Counted from the stretch's first letter, positions 13,684-27,400 are shown. The stretch: 64,000 nt of DNA from Circinella umbellata (GCA_025093555.1 JAIWNF010000026.1:636920-700919); one strand, 5' to 3'. The notes: generated by a model from the sequence alone, not told the origin. Numbers and translations are program-made.

Positions 13684-16600
13684 TTATACTTCTTCATTTC
13701 CTTTCAATATCATATTTTTTAAAAACTTTTGAAGTACGTGACGCATTCGTTGAGGTGACATTTTAGGTGAATAACGACGAACACGATATTCTAAACATCG
13801 TGTTACAATATCCTTGGGAACAAATGAACGTTGCATTTGTTCTGTTGTCATGATAACGTTTTCTGGAATACTGCTATTATTATTATTATCCATACCCGAT
13901 GGTCCGTTACTATTACTACTACCCATCTGACTAGTACTAGTACTTTCACTTCCTTGTCTGTGTCTTGTTCCAGGTAATCGTGGTGGTTCACGTTTGGGAA
14001 GCATCACCGAAGTAGCTGGACGACTATAATAAAATGAAGGGGACATCCAGTTGGCGTGTGCATTCTTTTGTGCTGAAGCAGAATACCATGTCGGTGACAT
14101 GGACATACTTGGTAAGATAGTATTCGTAAATGAAGGTTGGTATATTGGCGGAGGTGGAGGTGGGATTGGATTTCTACTTGATGCTCCACCTAATGGTAAT
14201 GAACTAAATGAAGGTAAACTACGTACAGATCCATTATCATCGACTGTTGATGATGCGGTTGTTGTTGTTCCTTTCTTGCTGGAATAATTTTCATTTGTTG
14301 TTGTTGTTGTTGTTTGTGATGTAGAATGAGATTGAGGTGAAGAAACAGCACCTAGTCGTGGAGATGATGGTATAGATTCAGCTTGAGATGATGATGAAAT
14401 AGACATGTGACGATAACTACTACGTAAAGCAAATTCAGGTGGAATAATATCTAATGTTACTGTATCTGATTCATGTAAAGATTGTATAGTTTGAAGAATT
14501 TCAGGAACTAATAATAAATAATATGAATAGTAAATTAATCGATTCACTTTATATATAAGTTTCTTTCTTTCTTTCTCTCTCAATCTTACCATAGACATAT
14601 TCAAGAAAATATCTATTTTTAAATATCCGTCTTTCTTGCATACGTTGAATAATCTTATGCCAGAAATTGGTCCGTGCACTCCAATAAGGCCATCCATATT
14701 GCATAAGAACAATCATATTTCCAGCTTTTTCATCCCATCGCATAGCAGAATCAATGGATGCCATACCGCCTCGTTGTTCAGATTCACCATCTAAACTAAC
14801 GATTAAATGTTTGATACAACGTACAACCAAACCTTCTTGAGTGACGCGCATCATACCAAATTCATGTCCATTGAATACTGTAGCAACAGTACGACAATCA
14901 ATTTCATCAGCTATAAAATCCCTTTCATTTAAGCCTGCTGGTATAGGAAATACTGAAAGAATGATGGCAATTTCGAGTGTAGATTGCTATATATAATAAT
15001 ATGTAGATATATCAATTTTATTTTCATAAATTATAATTATAACAATAATAATAAAATATACTTTTACCTGAATACTTCCAACAAGTAAATAAATGACACC
15101 AATATTATATAATACTCGGAAAGCAAACATGAATGGTATATCATATTCAGGTGCTTTATTTCCTTCTCCTTTTTCTTGTCTTCTTTGAATTTCTATACGA
15201 TCACAAATATTTTGAGATAATTTAAGTGCCTTGGCAAGATTACCAGGTACAGAAGGCTTATAATTATTTTTAGTTAGTTTTTATATTGGATATTATGTAT
15301 AGACAGATAGATAACTTACTGAAGATAGAGCTAAATCACTTCGTACTAATAATACAGCATTACAAACATCAAATGGAAGATTATATGCATCAATAACTCG
15401 ACATAATTCTATTTATATTAAGAAAGTTAATAAAATATATATTTCTGATTTATCTTATCCAATTATATATATGGATTACCTTGTTCCCAACCACCAAATA
15501 CATTATTCCAATTAGTTTTTGGTGATGTTATGAAGGCCCATTGCCATAAATCTACCAAATGTCGCATACAATCTCCTGCTTTACTCAAGATTTGTAATGC
15601 ATCATCTACACCTCGCATACAATAAGCATTTAACCCTTCTCCACGATCAGGTATATTATCCAATTTCAGTTTTTTGGTATGTCGTAATGGTTCAACAAGT
15701 CGTGTTAATTTCATAGAACTATTATTATCATTATTGTTGTCTCCATTGGTGGTATCATTTTCAGGTGCATTTCTTTTTCTTGATCCTTGCAATTGTTCGT
15801 CACTAATAATGGATGATGATTTATCTGATTTTTGTTGTTGTTGTTGTTTATCACGTATAGAAGATGATGATGTGGATGATGATGAAGGTGAAGAAGGTGG
15901 ACGCATATTATTGTTATTATTACTTGTAGTATTGTTATTTGGAAAATCCGGTCGAATAGCACAAATTGGAATCAAACAAGACTTTTCTTGATGAGGATCA
16001 TCTACAACACATACAGCTCGATAATATTCATATCCAAATTGAACAAATTGTGCTGATGCAGCCATAAATTCACACATAAAAGTAACTAATACATGTAAAT
16101 CTTCTGGTTGTTCACCATTATCTGAATTATCCTTTGATTGATCATCTAAATCCAAACGAACATTATTACGTTGTTCTTTCATATACTGAAATCGATTGGT
16201 GTGAGACAAAAAATCCAATCGACCTAAACCAGTGTAACTAAAAAAAAAAAAAAAAAAAAAAAAAATTGGGAAAAATAATAATAAAAAGATTCAGTTTTCT
16301 TTCCGCTTTTTTCTTTAACATTATAATAATAATATTATTTTTTTTTACCCGCAACAATCCAGCATAGCACAAGTAAACTTGACTAATTCGCCCCAATTAT
16401 GTTGTTTAATATAATAACGTTGACCAATAAGCATATATTGTTCAAATAAATTATATGAAATAACAATATAATGTTTACTATCCGTTGATTTTACAGTAGA
16501 TGGTTTATCTCTTTTTGTAAGTAATATACGTTGTTTCCATAAACGTTGTAAAAGTTCCGTCACTAAGTAAATAAATTAAATATATTAGAATATTAATAAA

Positions 16601-17720
16601 AAAAAAAGTACTAGTAAAAAGATGATATAAATGATATATACACAACAAACACACACAAAATAAAAAATGTTATATATTTATATTTACCAAGTACTTTAAT
16701 ACATTTTTCACTATGTTGAATTTCAATTGTTTCCATAGATCGTGCATAATGTGTCAATAAATCAATGGCTCGAATCTACAGTATAAAAATTATTAATAAT
16801 TTATATATATATATATATATATAATAAGAAAATCACTAATACTTTACAAGGTATTTATATGCATGACGTGGATAAGCTTGAATATAATCAAATAATACTT
16901 GAAATGCTCGAAGACTATCTATTTCTTCCAAATAGGCTAAATAATAACATTTGATTAATATTTCTTTTTTAATTGAAGAATTAATTATTATCATTATTTT
17001 TCTTACCTGTAGCATTTTCAACAATGGTCGATTGAATTAATGCGGGTAATGATGCAAAAAATTCTGTATATATATAAACAAAAAGTAAATATATATATAT
17101 TCCCTTCTTCTTTCCTCATTATCACTTACTACTCATATCTGAATCTCTTCCTGGATCAATATGATCTGCAAGTTCTACTAAATATTTTTGAAAGATTTCA
17201 TTTTGTGCACTATTCGTTTGTCTATATCAAAAAGGTTTTATTCATATGTTAAAAAATATGTCATTACAATCATTTATATATATATATATATATATATATA
17301 ACTTACAACATAATAAAACTTTGTATTGCTTTTTCAGTATTTCCTCCTTTAACACTCTGATTATGATTATTAAACTACATAGATTATAAAGGGGGGGTGG
17401 GAAACAAGGGATGTTTCATTATTTGTACTTATCCACGTATATTTTTATGAAAAAGACTGAAAACAAAACATATAGTTTACCTCGGTTTCAAATTGATAAT
17501 CATATTCGTCTGAATCGTTATTATTATTATTAACTTCTTTATTGTTGTTGTCATTAATACGCTTATCGCTTAAAGATTCATGATTAGAAGAACTCGTTTT
17601 ATTTGGTGTAGACGGTGAAGAAGAAGAAGAAGAAGATATGAAATTTGTTTCTGTTGATGTTATTATATCGTGTTGTATCGTTCTAGAGTGTTCTCCAATA
17701 TTATCAGGAGGTTGTGCCAT
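13684..17720 (-). CDS. INTS10: Integrator complex subunit 10 (INTS10) homologue
   Basis: A many-exon gene starting at the ATG at 17718-17720 and ending at 13684. The exons are separated by short AT-rich introns with GT..AG ends, for example donors near 17480 and 14589. Spliced together they resemble metazoan INTS10 in order. An N-terminal helical repeat region includes RAFQVLFDYIQAYPRHAYKY, like the INTS10 segment ending LLYKYLNKAAEFYINYV. Next comes YNLFEQYMLIGQRYY. The strongest match is C-terminal: NMIVLMQYGWP, then FLEYVYVPEILQTI and VTLDIIPPE, against human HVIVLLQQEWP, FFNYVTNIDMLEEF and IHLELLP. The final helices (MRHVLQKFLKNMIL) also match. Asn/Ser-rich loops interrupt the fold, and a Ser/Pro-rich insert precedes the last helices. 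INTS10 belongs to the INTS10/13/14 module of the RNA polymerase II Integrator complex. No other Integrator gene is in the window. Confidence 0.75.
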
Positions 17721-18958
17721 TGTTATATATGTAATATAGTTTCAATGTTATTTGTTTGTTGCTGTTTGGTAAAAATATAATATCGAGTAAGAATATATAG
17801 TTATATAGATATATAAAAGCTTTAAGGGAAAAAGGGAAATTTACAAGAAAAAAAGAAAACAAAAAGAAAATAAAAAACGTTAAATCTTGAATGGAATGTA
17901 TAATTATGTCGATTTAAAAAAAAAACTATTGGCGATGAAAGATTGAGACTCGGCAAAAAGAAAAAGAAAACTGTGTGTAAAAAAAAAGAGAGAGTTGAGA
18001 GAGAGAGAAAAGTAGAGGACTTTTTATTTTTGCAGTATTACTTAATAATCCTCTCCTGTGGGGTCAATACAATACGTTCTTTTGAAACGCAGCTCTAGTA
18101 GCGAATATATTCCTCCCCCCCCCCACACTCCTACCCACACCAAGAACATAGATTCATTCAGAATTAAAAAGAGTTCCCATTTCTTATTTTCTCTCTCTGT
18201 CTCTCTTTATCCACGCTGATTAATTTTAGTAAAACTAACAAGTACAAAAATTTCAACAACCAAAAAAAAAAAAAAGGTCCGCGGGAGGCAAAGATTTGGG
18301 GGCTTTCCCTTTTTTTTCTTTTTTTTTATTAGGTAATCAATTGAATAATAAAGTAGCTTACGAAACGGGTCCAGCACTGACTTTTAGCTTTCCCGCTTCT
18401 TTATTTTTTTCCAACTGGTTTTTTTTTTTTTGGACTCTTTTCTTAATAAATACTATTAATACTATTTAGTAGTATAATCTATTTATTTTATTAATATTAT
18501 TATCATTACATTGATATAAAAAGAGAAAAGAGATTGTAGGTTGTACAAGATGTTATATAATGATGAATCTTCTCTATCCCCCCCCCTCCCCTGAAAAGAC
18601 ATTGATAAATAATACAATCATTTTGTGTGAAAAAGCATGCTTATATATATATTATTAAGAATGACTTCTACGTCTATTTATATAAGGAGTAATAATATAA
18701 TTATATAAGTTATCGTAATACCTTTTTTTTTATTAGTTACACCTTGTCTCTCCATAATAACGTTTTGATTACATAATTTTTATATTATATAAAGTTCTTC
18801 CACATACACCCCCCACCCTTTCTTATTAACTTGATAAATCTTATCTTTATTTAGTTTAGTCATTTACTCGCCCCCCCCTAAGAATACAACAAGGAAATTA
18901 AAATAATGACAAAATGTTATATCTCACGGATATTTTTTTTTTTGTTTAGAAATAAGAT
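17721..18958. promoter_or_regulatory. INTS10 upstream region and MBIP-like 3' flank
   Basis: About 1.2 kb without coding signal. It contains the INTS10 promoter and leader (AT-rich, with GA-rich runs near 17990-18010) and the 3' end of the MBIP-like gene. No defined regulatory motif can be assigned from sequence alone. Confidence 0.4.
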
Positions 18959-20227
18959 TTATAAAGTAGGTGAAGTAGATGAAGATGATGATGGTATGGA
19001 ATGAATATTATTAATTATAGGTGATGACGATGAAGAAGTGGATGATGATTCTACTATTGCTTGTTGTTGTCTTTTTCGATTTAATTGTTCTAACACAGCT
19101 CTAGTTAGTGATGAATTAGCCCTGCCTGTAGTTTTCATATGAGGATGTCCTGGAATAGTAGGTGGTGGTTGTGGTACTTGCTGTGTTGTAATATATTCTC
19201 CTTTTGATCCATCAGGTCGCATAATATAAGTAATAGGTGGTGCTGGAGGAAATTTACGATTGGGTTGTTGAAAATGAATTGCTGCCCATTTAGGATGTTC
19301 ACGTTCAATATCCATTAATACATTTTCTAATATTTTTATTCTTTCATGTAATGAAAAAGGTGGTATAGCTTGATTATCAAATGAAACATTCAAATGCTGT
19401 TCAATATTTTGTATTCTTTCATTAAGAATAGTTTCTGTTGTTGATATTTTTTCATGATTATTATTATTATTATTATTATTTGTTGATGAAGATATTAATG
19501 ATCTTGCTAAAGGTCCATCTTCATTATTAACAATATCAAATTTCATTTGAATATTTCGATTGATTTCTCTTGCATCAGCACGAGCGCATGTAACATCTGA
19601 ACTTGTTGGATCAACACGATTGAGAAATTCGGTTCGATTACTTTCATCCACTTCAGTTTGTTTTGCTTGAATAAATGTTTGTATTCGTTGTTGTATTTCA
19701 TTATTTGTAGCTCGAATTTGTACTTTTTCACTATCCATACTTTGAACACGTTCTTGTTCTTCTTTTTCTTTTTCTTCTTCTTCTTCTCCTTCTGGTCTTT
19801 TTCGTTTCTTATTATTATATAATAACTTGGAAACAATAGTATTATTATTTGATTCAGTTGACAGTTGTTGTTTTTCTTTTTCTTTTTGTTGTTGTTCTTG
19901 TTGATCATTCAAGTCATTATTATTATTATTACTTTTCTGTAATTGCTGTTGTTGTTTTGATTCTTGTTCTTCTTTGGCTTGAACATGTTGTTCAAGTGAT
20001 TGAAGTAATCGTTCAACTAACTTTTCAAGTTCTATTGGTAATCGTTCAAGATAATGACGTGATAATACTATAAGTTCAGTATTAAAACATTGACTTGTTT
20101 CGGTCAAACCAATACCATTGAAGAATTCACTTAATTCATTTTGCCATGAAACAACATGATTAGGTTTTGTATTAATTATTGGTTCCGATTGTTGTTGTTG
20201 CTGTGATAATGGAGGTGGAGTTGTCAT
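18959..20227 (-). CDS. MBIP: MBIP-like protein (ATAC acetyltransferase subunit family)
   Basis: A single-exon gene of 422 residues. Two blocks match MAP3K12-binding inhibitory protein 1. The first (about residues 168-216) is VQIRATNNEIQQRIQTFIQ, then AKQTEVDESNRTEF and CARADA, against human VQIKAGKAEIDRRISAFIE, KQAEINENNVREF and CARTDA. The second (about residues 267-312) is LNERIQNIEQHL, then HERIKILENVL and HPKWAAIHF, against human VEERLQNIEAHL and YQRIKKLEDKIL. The second block is the leucine-zipper region. MBIP is known as a subunit of the animal ATAC histone acetyltransferase complex and as an inhibitor of a MAP3 kinase. The N-terminal half carries Gln, Asn and Glu runs, with a KKRKRPEG basic patch. 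A short helical block near residues 28-85 (ELSEFFNGIGL) is conserved-looking but unassigned. Confidence 0.7.
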   Translation of the reverse strand: MTTPPPLSQQQQQSEPIINTKPNHVVSWQNELSEFFNGIGLTETSQCFNTELIVLSRHYLERLPIELEKLVERLLQSLEQHVQAKEEQESKQQQQLQKSNNNNNDLNDQQEQQQKEKEKQQLSTESNNNTIVSKLLYNNKKRKRPEGEEEEEKEKEEQERVQSMDSEKVQIRATNNEIQQRIQTFIQAKQTEVDESNRTEFLNRVDPTSSDVTCARADAREINRNIQMKFDIVNNEDGPLARSLISSSTNNNNNNNNHEKISTTETILNERIQNIEQHLNVSFDNQAIPPFSLHERIKILENVLMDIEREHPKWAAIHFQQPNRKFPPAPPITYIMRPDGSKGEYITTQQVPQPPPTIPGHPHMKTTGRANSSLTRAVLEQLNRKRQQQAIVESSSTSSSSSPIINNIHSIPSSSSSTSPTL

Positions 20228-22012
20228 TAAGGTATATTTTTTATATGTAAAAAGAAAAGAATTTTCTGATATATGCCCCCACTTCTTAGTTGTAAAACTA
20301 GCAACTTCTGTCTCAGAAACACATATATTTTTTTTTACTACGGGGATTATATGGATTGTCCCCCGCCCCTTCCAAATAATAATAATTCATTTAACAATGA
20401 GATAAGATGAATGATAAGAATAACTATTTTTTTATTCGAATTTTTTATTATAGATGATCTTATAATAATAATACGTAATTTGATATTTAGTTACAATAAT
20501 AAAAATCAATAAACATGGTATAGATTCATTCATACCGCATGAACTAGCATGGCCAAGGAGAGTTTTTTAGTCATTCTTTTAATATGCCCGTGTTCTCGTA
20601 ATTAAACGAATATAAATAATACTGTGCTGTGACATAATCTCTTTTGCTTGAGTTTTTATATTTTTAATGTTGTTATGCAAACTTGCTATCATTAACACTT
20701 TTGTAATATACACTTACGTATCGTACGTACGTATTAAAATAGGATGGATCTATAATATTTGCTAGTAGATTTTTTTGATTTTGTTTTTGAACAAAGGAAA
20801 AACTTCTTTATTTATCTTTTAATCACTGTTTTTTTTTTCATCGGTCCTAATTTTCACGAATTGAAGTACGTATCTCCATAACAACAAAAGAACTTTTTGG
20901 TTTCCCAGGGAACACAATTTTGTTGTTGGTGAACTACGTAGAAAATATATGGAAGTCTGTTTTTTATTTGAACAACATTGGTCTAATTTGTTTTTTCTTT
21001 TACAGTGTGCCGAGTATAAGAGTCTTATTATAGAGATGTCTGTTCTATAAAATAGTTGGGGGGGAAGATAAGAGAGATGGGATTATGTATGTGCAAATGC
21101 ACATGAAGTTCATTATTGATTGCACCCCAACAACTATACAACAACTTCTTTCTTTCTTTTTTATTTGCTAAATAAAACTGGCTCATATCTTGTCACTGAC
21201 AACAACAACTAATATCATATATTATGTAAATCATACAAAGTATATCAAAAATTAATGTGTCTCAATAAAACATTCAGAATCCAAAAAAAAAAAAAAGTTC
21301 AAGTATTTTGTTACATATTATTGATTTCAGATCGGAAAAATGTAATCTAGAATGACTTCATTATTTGAAGAAATAACTATATTAGGTAAAACGATAAACC
21401 CCCTTATTTCCCTTACCTATCTGGATTTTGAAAGATGGGATCTAATAGTCATTTATCGTATTTAACTCGAATATATTTATATAAATATGCACAGAAGGAA
21501 GGGGGGGGGGAGGAGTTAAAAAAAAGGAGGTGAAGTGTTTCCCAGATAAATACCTAGGTTCTGTAAAATAAAAAAGAGTAAAACCTTAGAATATTATATT
21601 ATAAAAATACGAGCTTTAAACAATAAGATCGGTGTATTGTTTTGAACCTTTAAATAAAGTTTGCTGCACTAGTCGCACAGGCATTCTCATTGTTGTTATT
21701 GACGTTACTTGTTGATATTCTTATTTTTAAAAAAAAATTACATATTTACTTCTTGATGATATTGACGATATTAATAAGTTAATGAATAAAAAGAAAAATA
21801 ATAAATTTATTTATTGTATAGAAAAAGAAAGCTGAAAAAAAAATATTTGTTGTATGAGTACAGAAAGAAAGTATACAGAAGTTGTTATTTTGATTGATTG
21901 GTTGGGAATATATAATCGTCATAGGTAATAAAAGAACAAGAAAAAAAAAATAGAAGCGATTATTGGGAGAAAGTACAACACACAGGAGAATAGAAACTTA
22001 AATAATAATAAT
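20228..22012. other. Intergenic, no gene seen
   Basis: Upstream region of the MBIP-like gene and 3' flank of the small secreted peptide gene. AT-rich with homopolymer runs; no open frame has coding character. Confidence 0.6.
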
Positions 22013-22201
22013 TTATGGACGACCACCACCACAATAAGGTGAACGACTTCTTGCTGAAACGATACAATCGACTTTTTGAAATCCTAAAGGCATAGGTGCT
22101 GCTTCAGTTCCAGTAATTATCATCATTGAAAATAAAATACTGATAAGAACAATGAATAATGAAGTTGTAATTGTTGTTTGATATCCGTTTGTCAATTTCA
22201 T
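22013..22201 (-). CDS. Small secreted cysteine-containing peptide
   Basis: An intronless ORF of 62 residues. Residues about 14-30 (LFIVLISILFSMMIITG) are strongly hydrophobic and follow a short N-region with one lysine. The stretch ends TGTEAAP, a plausible signal-peptidase context. The mature peptide would be about 27-28 residues, beginning near APMPLGFQKVD, with two cysteines and a glycine-rich end (YCGGGRP). The signal-peptide-like start and an ORF ending cleanly inside otherwise empty DNA support a real gene. I do not recognise a family. Possible roles include a signalling peptide or a small effector, but nothing in the sequence decides this. It is transcribed away from the Dcr2-like gene. 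Confidence 0.5.
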   Translation of the reverse strand: MKLTNGYQTTITTSLFIVLISILFSMMIITGTEAAPMPLGFQKVDCIVSARSRSPYCGGGRP

Positions 22202-24413
22202 TTTTTAATAAAGGTGATTGCTTATTGTTGTACTTGTATGAATGATTAAAAAAAAAAGCGTTATTATGGAAAGAATTGAAGAGGAATGAGAGAAAGTTGA
22301 ATGCCGAATTTTGGGTCCATCAAAGAAAAAACCTTCCCTTTTTATATTTCCATTCAAGTCCTTCCCTCTCTTCTTCCCACCCCCTTCTTTCTCTTTCTCT
22401 CTCATTTATATCCCAAAAAAAGAATTATACTTACCTCCTTAAATTTTTTTATTTTTACACTGTACCTAATACAGTAGAACTTGAATAACTGAATGTCAAA
22501 GCGCTTTTTTCTATTTGTACATTTTTCCAAGTCAGGTTTTTCTTGTTATCAAGTGCCAAGGAATTGTGTTTTTTTTTTACTACTGCTACCGTAAATCAAT
22601 TAATATTATTTGTATTACTATTATGAAAATCATATGCATTGACTATTCTGATCAATAAATGTCAATTGATAGTTCTGCTTAAAGAATGTTAATCAGTTTA
22701 CAATTACAAACAAACATACACATTCAAATATAGTTAGTTCTTTTTTTTATATTGACGACTGTTTATAGTAATGAATATGTTTTAGTAAATAGCAGTAAAA
22801 AAAACCCACATTTTTGAACAAAGAAATTTAAGTATTTCTTTGTTCCTTTCTTCTCATTTCAATTTTGTGTTGCATGTACGTATATATTTTTTTAGAAACT
22901 AAGTCTTCCCCCTTAATTTTATATTATATACGTATACCTACTTTGTATTAATACAAAAATAATATAACTTCTTTGTGAATGAATCACCTTTTCTTTTTTT
23001 TTTTCTTTTAGGTATTGATAGTAAATTTTTTTATTGGTCTTATCAATATGTGCTATATATATTTTAAACTTTCTTAAAAGAAACTACCTATCATGAATAT
23101 AAATAACTAAAGAAACAAAACGTGAGTACAAGCTAATCTGTAATTCAATTTGTATTGGGTTCTTTTTTATGAAATGCATCTTTGTTTATTCTTTCTATTT
23201 TAAGTAGGGATTGACAACCTGCATTTACGCAAGGTATTTTTTTTTTTTTGCCACATGGCATTATTCTTTGGTGATACCATTGTTGTAAAATGATTGATCA
23301 TTTACTTCCTATTTTCCCATTAGAACCTTACTTACTATCCTCATACTCAACCATTAAAATGTTTAGTTAATTAACATAAGAGTTTATACTAATATTTTAT
23401 ATAGTACATATTCAACAATCTGAAAAAAAAAACCCACTCAAAAGAATGATCAACATAAATTTAATTAGGAGAAGACAACAAAAAAAAAAAACAAATATTA
23501 TTATAATTATTACGATGAAATGGCCACGAGCTAATATATTCTATAATTTTGTCAATTCCACCAAGGAGGAGAAAAGGTTATTATTTATGATTTCATTATA
23601 ATAAAAAGAAAAAAATCTTTAATATATCAGCAGAAGCATACGGACTAAAATAAACTTTTATGGACATGTGTTGATATGCGTTTATTTTTTCAAGTCTGTC
23701 ATTGGTAACATTATGAAAAAGCAGAATAAAGTTTCAATCTTATTAGAAATATTGATTAATATAGAGATATATATTTAATACGTTTTGACTGTTATTAATA
23801 ATAATAAGATAATAAAGTTTCCATACGTACGACATGCGACATTCATAATAGTTTTTCTTTACGTATATAATCTATATTCATGAGTACTTGCGTAAAAAGA
23901 AGAAGAAAAGGTTTTTACTATTTATCCTGTTCCAGAATATAAGAAAAGTCCATGAATGGGATTGAAAAAAAAAGAACATATGAACCAAAATTGTGATATT
24001 AGCAAGAACATACGTAAGGAATAAAGAATCGATCAGGAGAAGAAAGAAAAAGAGTTTACGGGGTCTAGGCCTCTTTTTTTTATTCTTCTTAAACTATTAG
24101 CACGACTATATACGTAGTTTTACAACAAGATCATTTTATCTCAAATCACTCTACATAGTATAATTGTATAGTGTTATGCTCGAGTTAAAAAAAAAAAAAA
24201 TTTATATAGATAATAATATCAAAATAAACAACTCTTTTTTTATAGTTATAAAAGAGCTATGATGATTGATGCCAAAATGATTCTCAACAACAATGCAGTC
24301 TTCAGTCTGATAATCAATTTATCTTGAATCATATGTGCATGAAAAATGGTCAGTGAGGCGGCCAGTCAAAAAAAAAAAAAATCCCCTACAGCAAAGTATA
24401 ACCTTTTTCTTTT
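22202..24413. promoter_or_regulatory. Divergent intergenic region
   Basis: 2.2 kb between the divergent secreted-peptide gene and the Dcr2-like gene. It contains both promoters and many A/T homopolymers. No gene or defined regulatory site is recognisable. Confidence 0.4.
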
Positions 24414-27400
24414 ATGCGATCAAAAACAAAAAGTACCACGGTATTCAGTGGTGGCTATGACGATTATTTGTTGTCGCTAAGGTTACTATTATTATTATCG
24501 TTACTATCTACAACAGTAACATGTTATGTAACCGATTTGAAACTTGCCATTTGCGACAATGAACAATTTGCATGTCCACATAATCCAGGTTACCAACGTA
24601 TACCTATTGATCTCAATGTTGGTACCTCATTACCAAAATCCGTTTATCTTGATTTAAAAGATGATCCAGCTTCTGATCCTATTACCGATATTAAAATTGT
24701 AAAACAAGCTGATGAACAACAAGCTCTATTCGATAATACTAAATCATGGACACGGCTCAATGGGAACCTTAATGAAGGAGGAACCGACGATACCAATTTA
24801 ACCTTATATTATACCAAAGATCTTGAAATAAGTAAAAATCCTATTACATCGATTATAGTCAAAACAGGATCTCATCCTGTTGTTTCACCGGATTATGTAC
24901 GTATACCGATAAATTTAAATCAAGGTGTTGGTGGTGAATCTATTTATATGTTTCATAGTCAAGCAGGAAGTAAAGGTAAAAAAAGAAAATACAATTTTAA
25001 ATTTTTTTTTTTGGGGGGGGGGAAGTTATGCAAAAGCAAAAAAATTAATTTCCTATTCATAATAAAATAGATCCAATTACCGCCATAACTGCCAAAGGAT
25101 GTTTGACAGATGATTGTTATATAGATGTAAGAAATTTGAGGGAAAAAAAAGAGTGTTTTCCATAAAGCTAATATTATTGGATATAGGGATGGAACAGGGT
25201 TGAAAAAGATGTCAATGAAGGAGTTATTATTGGGACACGAGTATATCTATTTTACCAACGTATTCGAGGTCAACCACCTGTGACAGAGTAAATGACTTGA
25301 ATATGATTTATAACTATACACTTAAAGATGTTGCTTGCATTTTTTTTAAATTTAAAGCACTACTAAAAATAACAAAATATATATATATATATATATAGTG
25401 TTGTTGTTATTTTGAATGATCAAAGTACACCTGAAGGTTATCATAAGGTTGATGTCGATTTAAATCAACTTACTATACGTGGAGCTTCAATTCATCTTTG
25501 GTATCAAGTCAAAGAGAATCCTACAAACGAAGATTTAGAGAATTCCATTCAGGAACTTGCAATCGAATATGGACATCCTTCTATCACTCCTTTTGGGTGG
25601 ACCAGAATACCAGTAGATTTAAATAGTGACAAGGATGGGAAAAGTGACTTTGGTGAACCTACCTTTTTATTTTATCGTCGAGGCTATCCAGGTTAGAAAT
25701 GTTTATTTTTTTTTTCTATCAAGTATTACCATTGTATAATATCTCAGTTTTTTTTTTTGGTGGCACATAATATCAAGAACTAAAATATACTTTTGATATA
25801 TATTTTTATTACATAATCAAAAAAAACAGAGCTTCCATCAATACCACCGCTTGGATTTAATGATAAAGGATCATTAAAAATACTTCAACTAGCTGATTTG
25901 CATTTTACCAATAAAGAAGGAAAATGTCGTGATATTCCCAGTAATGTACGGTAAAAATAATCCTAAGAAGCAATTATATTCTCTAACTTCTATATTCCAA
26001 TATATATATATATTAGCTGGAATGTCACGGAGATAATACAACTATTGAACAGATTGTACGTCTTTTGGATTTCGAAAAACCTGATCTCGTCGTTTTCTCT
26101 GGTGATAATATCAATGGAGAAGGTAAATCAACCTTTTTTTTAATGTTCTCTGTGACATATATGTTCTCTTTTCATCTTGTAGTCGAGTGAGAGAGAATAC
26201 ATGAATATTTCATATGGTTGATCTTTCTGTTCTCCCTTTCTTTTATTGATTTGTATGTATAGATGTCAGTGATGCTCGTGCTGCTACATTTAAATTTGCA
26301 GACCTTGTTATTCAAAGAAAAATACCATGGGTAAAGTGTATATTCATGATGCTTTTTTTTCTCATATATGGCACCTTCTGTTTATTTATTCTTGACTGTA
26401 AACTCATGCCCCCTCTTTATTACAAGATAGGCTGCTGTCTTTGGTAACCATGATGATGAGAACGATCTTTCTCGAGAAGAATTATCGACTACAATGTCCC
26501 AAATGCCATACTCATTGACACAGCGAGGTCCTTTGCATGTCTCTGGAGTAGGAAATTATGTGCTTAAAATATTATCTAAAAGCACTGAGGAAGGGTATGT
26601 ACCTATATAGATATAAAATGCCATTATGGAAAAAAAAACGTTTGTGATCGTATACATGTTCTGATGTAGTAAAACATTATTTATATATGATATTCTACTC
26701 TTTCAAATGAATCTATAACCACTCTATTATGTATATCTGTTTTATTATGTAGAGAGCATTTGTTTACAATTTACTTTTTAGATTCAGGAGCTTATACAAA
26801 CGATACCAAAAAGGAATACGACTTTATTAAGCAAGATCAACTTGACTGGTTACAAACAATGTCAACGTCATTTGCCAATAATAAGTATGGTACACAAAAA
26901 CCTAATGCGATGGCTTTTTTTCATATTCCCATTTGGTTCGTATTTCTCATTTCATAATTAATATAGAAAATTTACGTACAGTTTTATTTTGAAAAAAATA
27001 AAAAGAGATTATTTATCTGGTTAAGCAGTGAGTCCCGCACTCAAGTCCCCACTGTATCGGGGACTTGGAAATAATATTTTTCATCACCCGCAAACTAGAC
27101 TGACGAAATTAATGCTGTGAGTTTATTTACAAAAACCGTGTACCTGCCTTTTTAATTCTTGTCACTTTTTTTTCATTTTTTTTAAAAAAAACACTTTTAC
27201 ATTTACTTTACCGAAATAATCATGGGTGGTTCTGGAAGCGGTCGAAGACAAATCAATGGCACTCCTGCACAGAATCGGGAAAGAAACAGAGATATTAGAC
27301 TGAATGAGTTGTCTCTTAATAATTCTGCTGTAGCAGATATGGAAAATGACGAAGACGCAGCTTATAGAGATGCTAGGGATCGCGCTGCCCTTGAGACATT

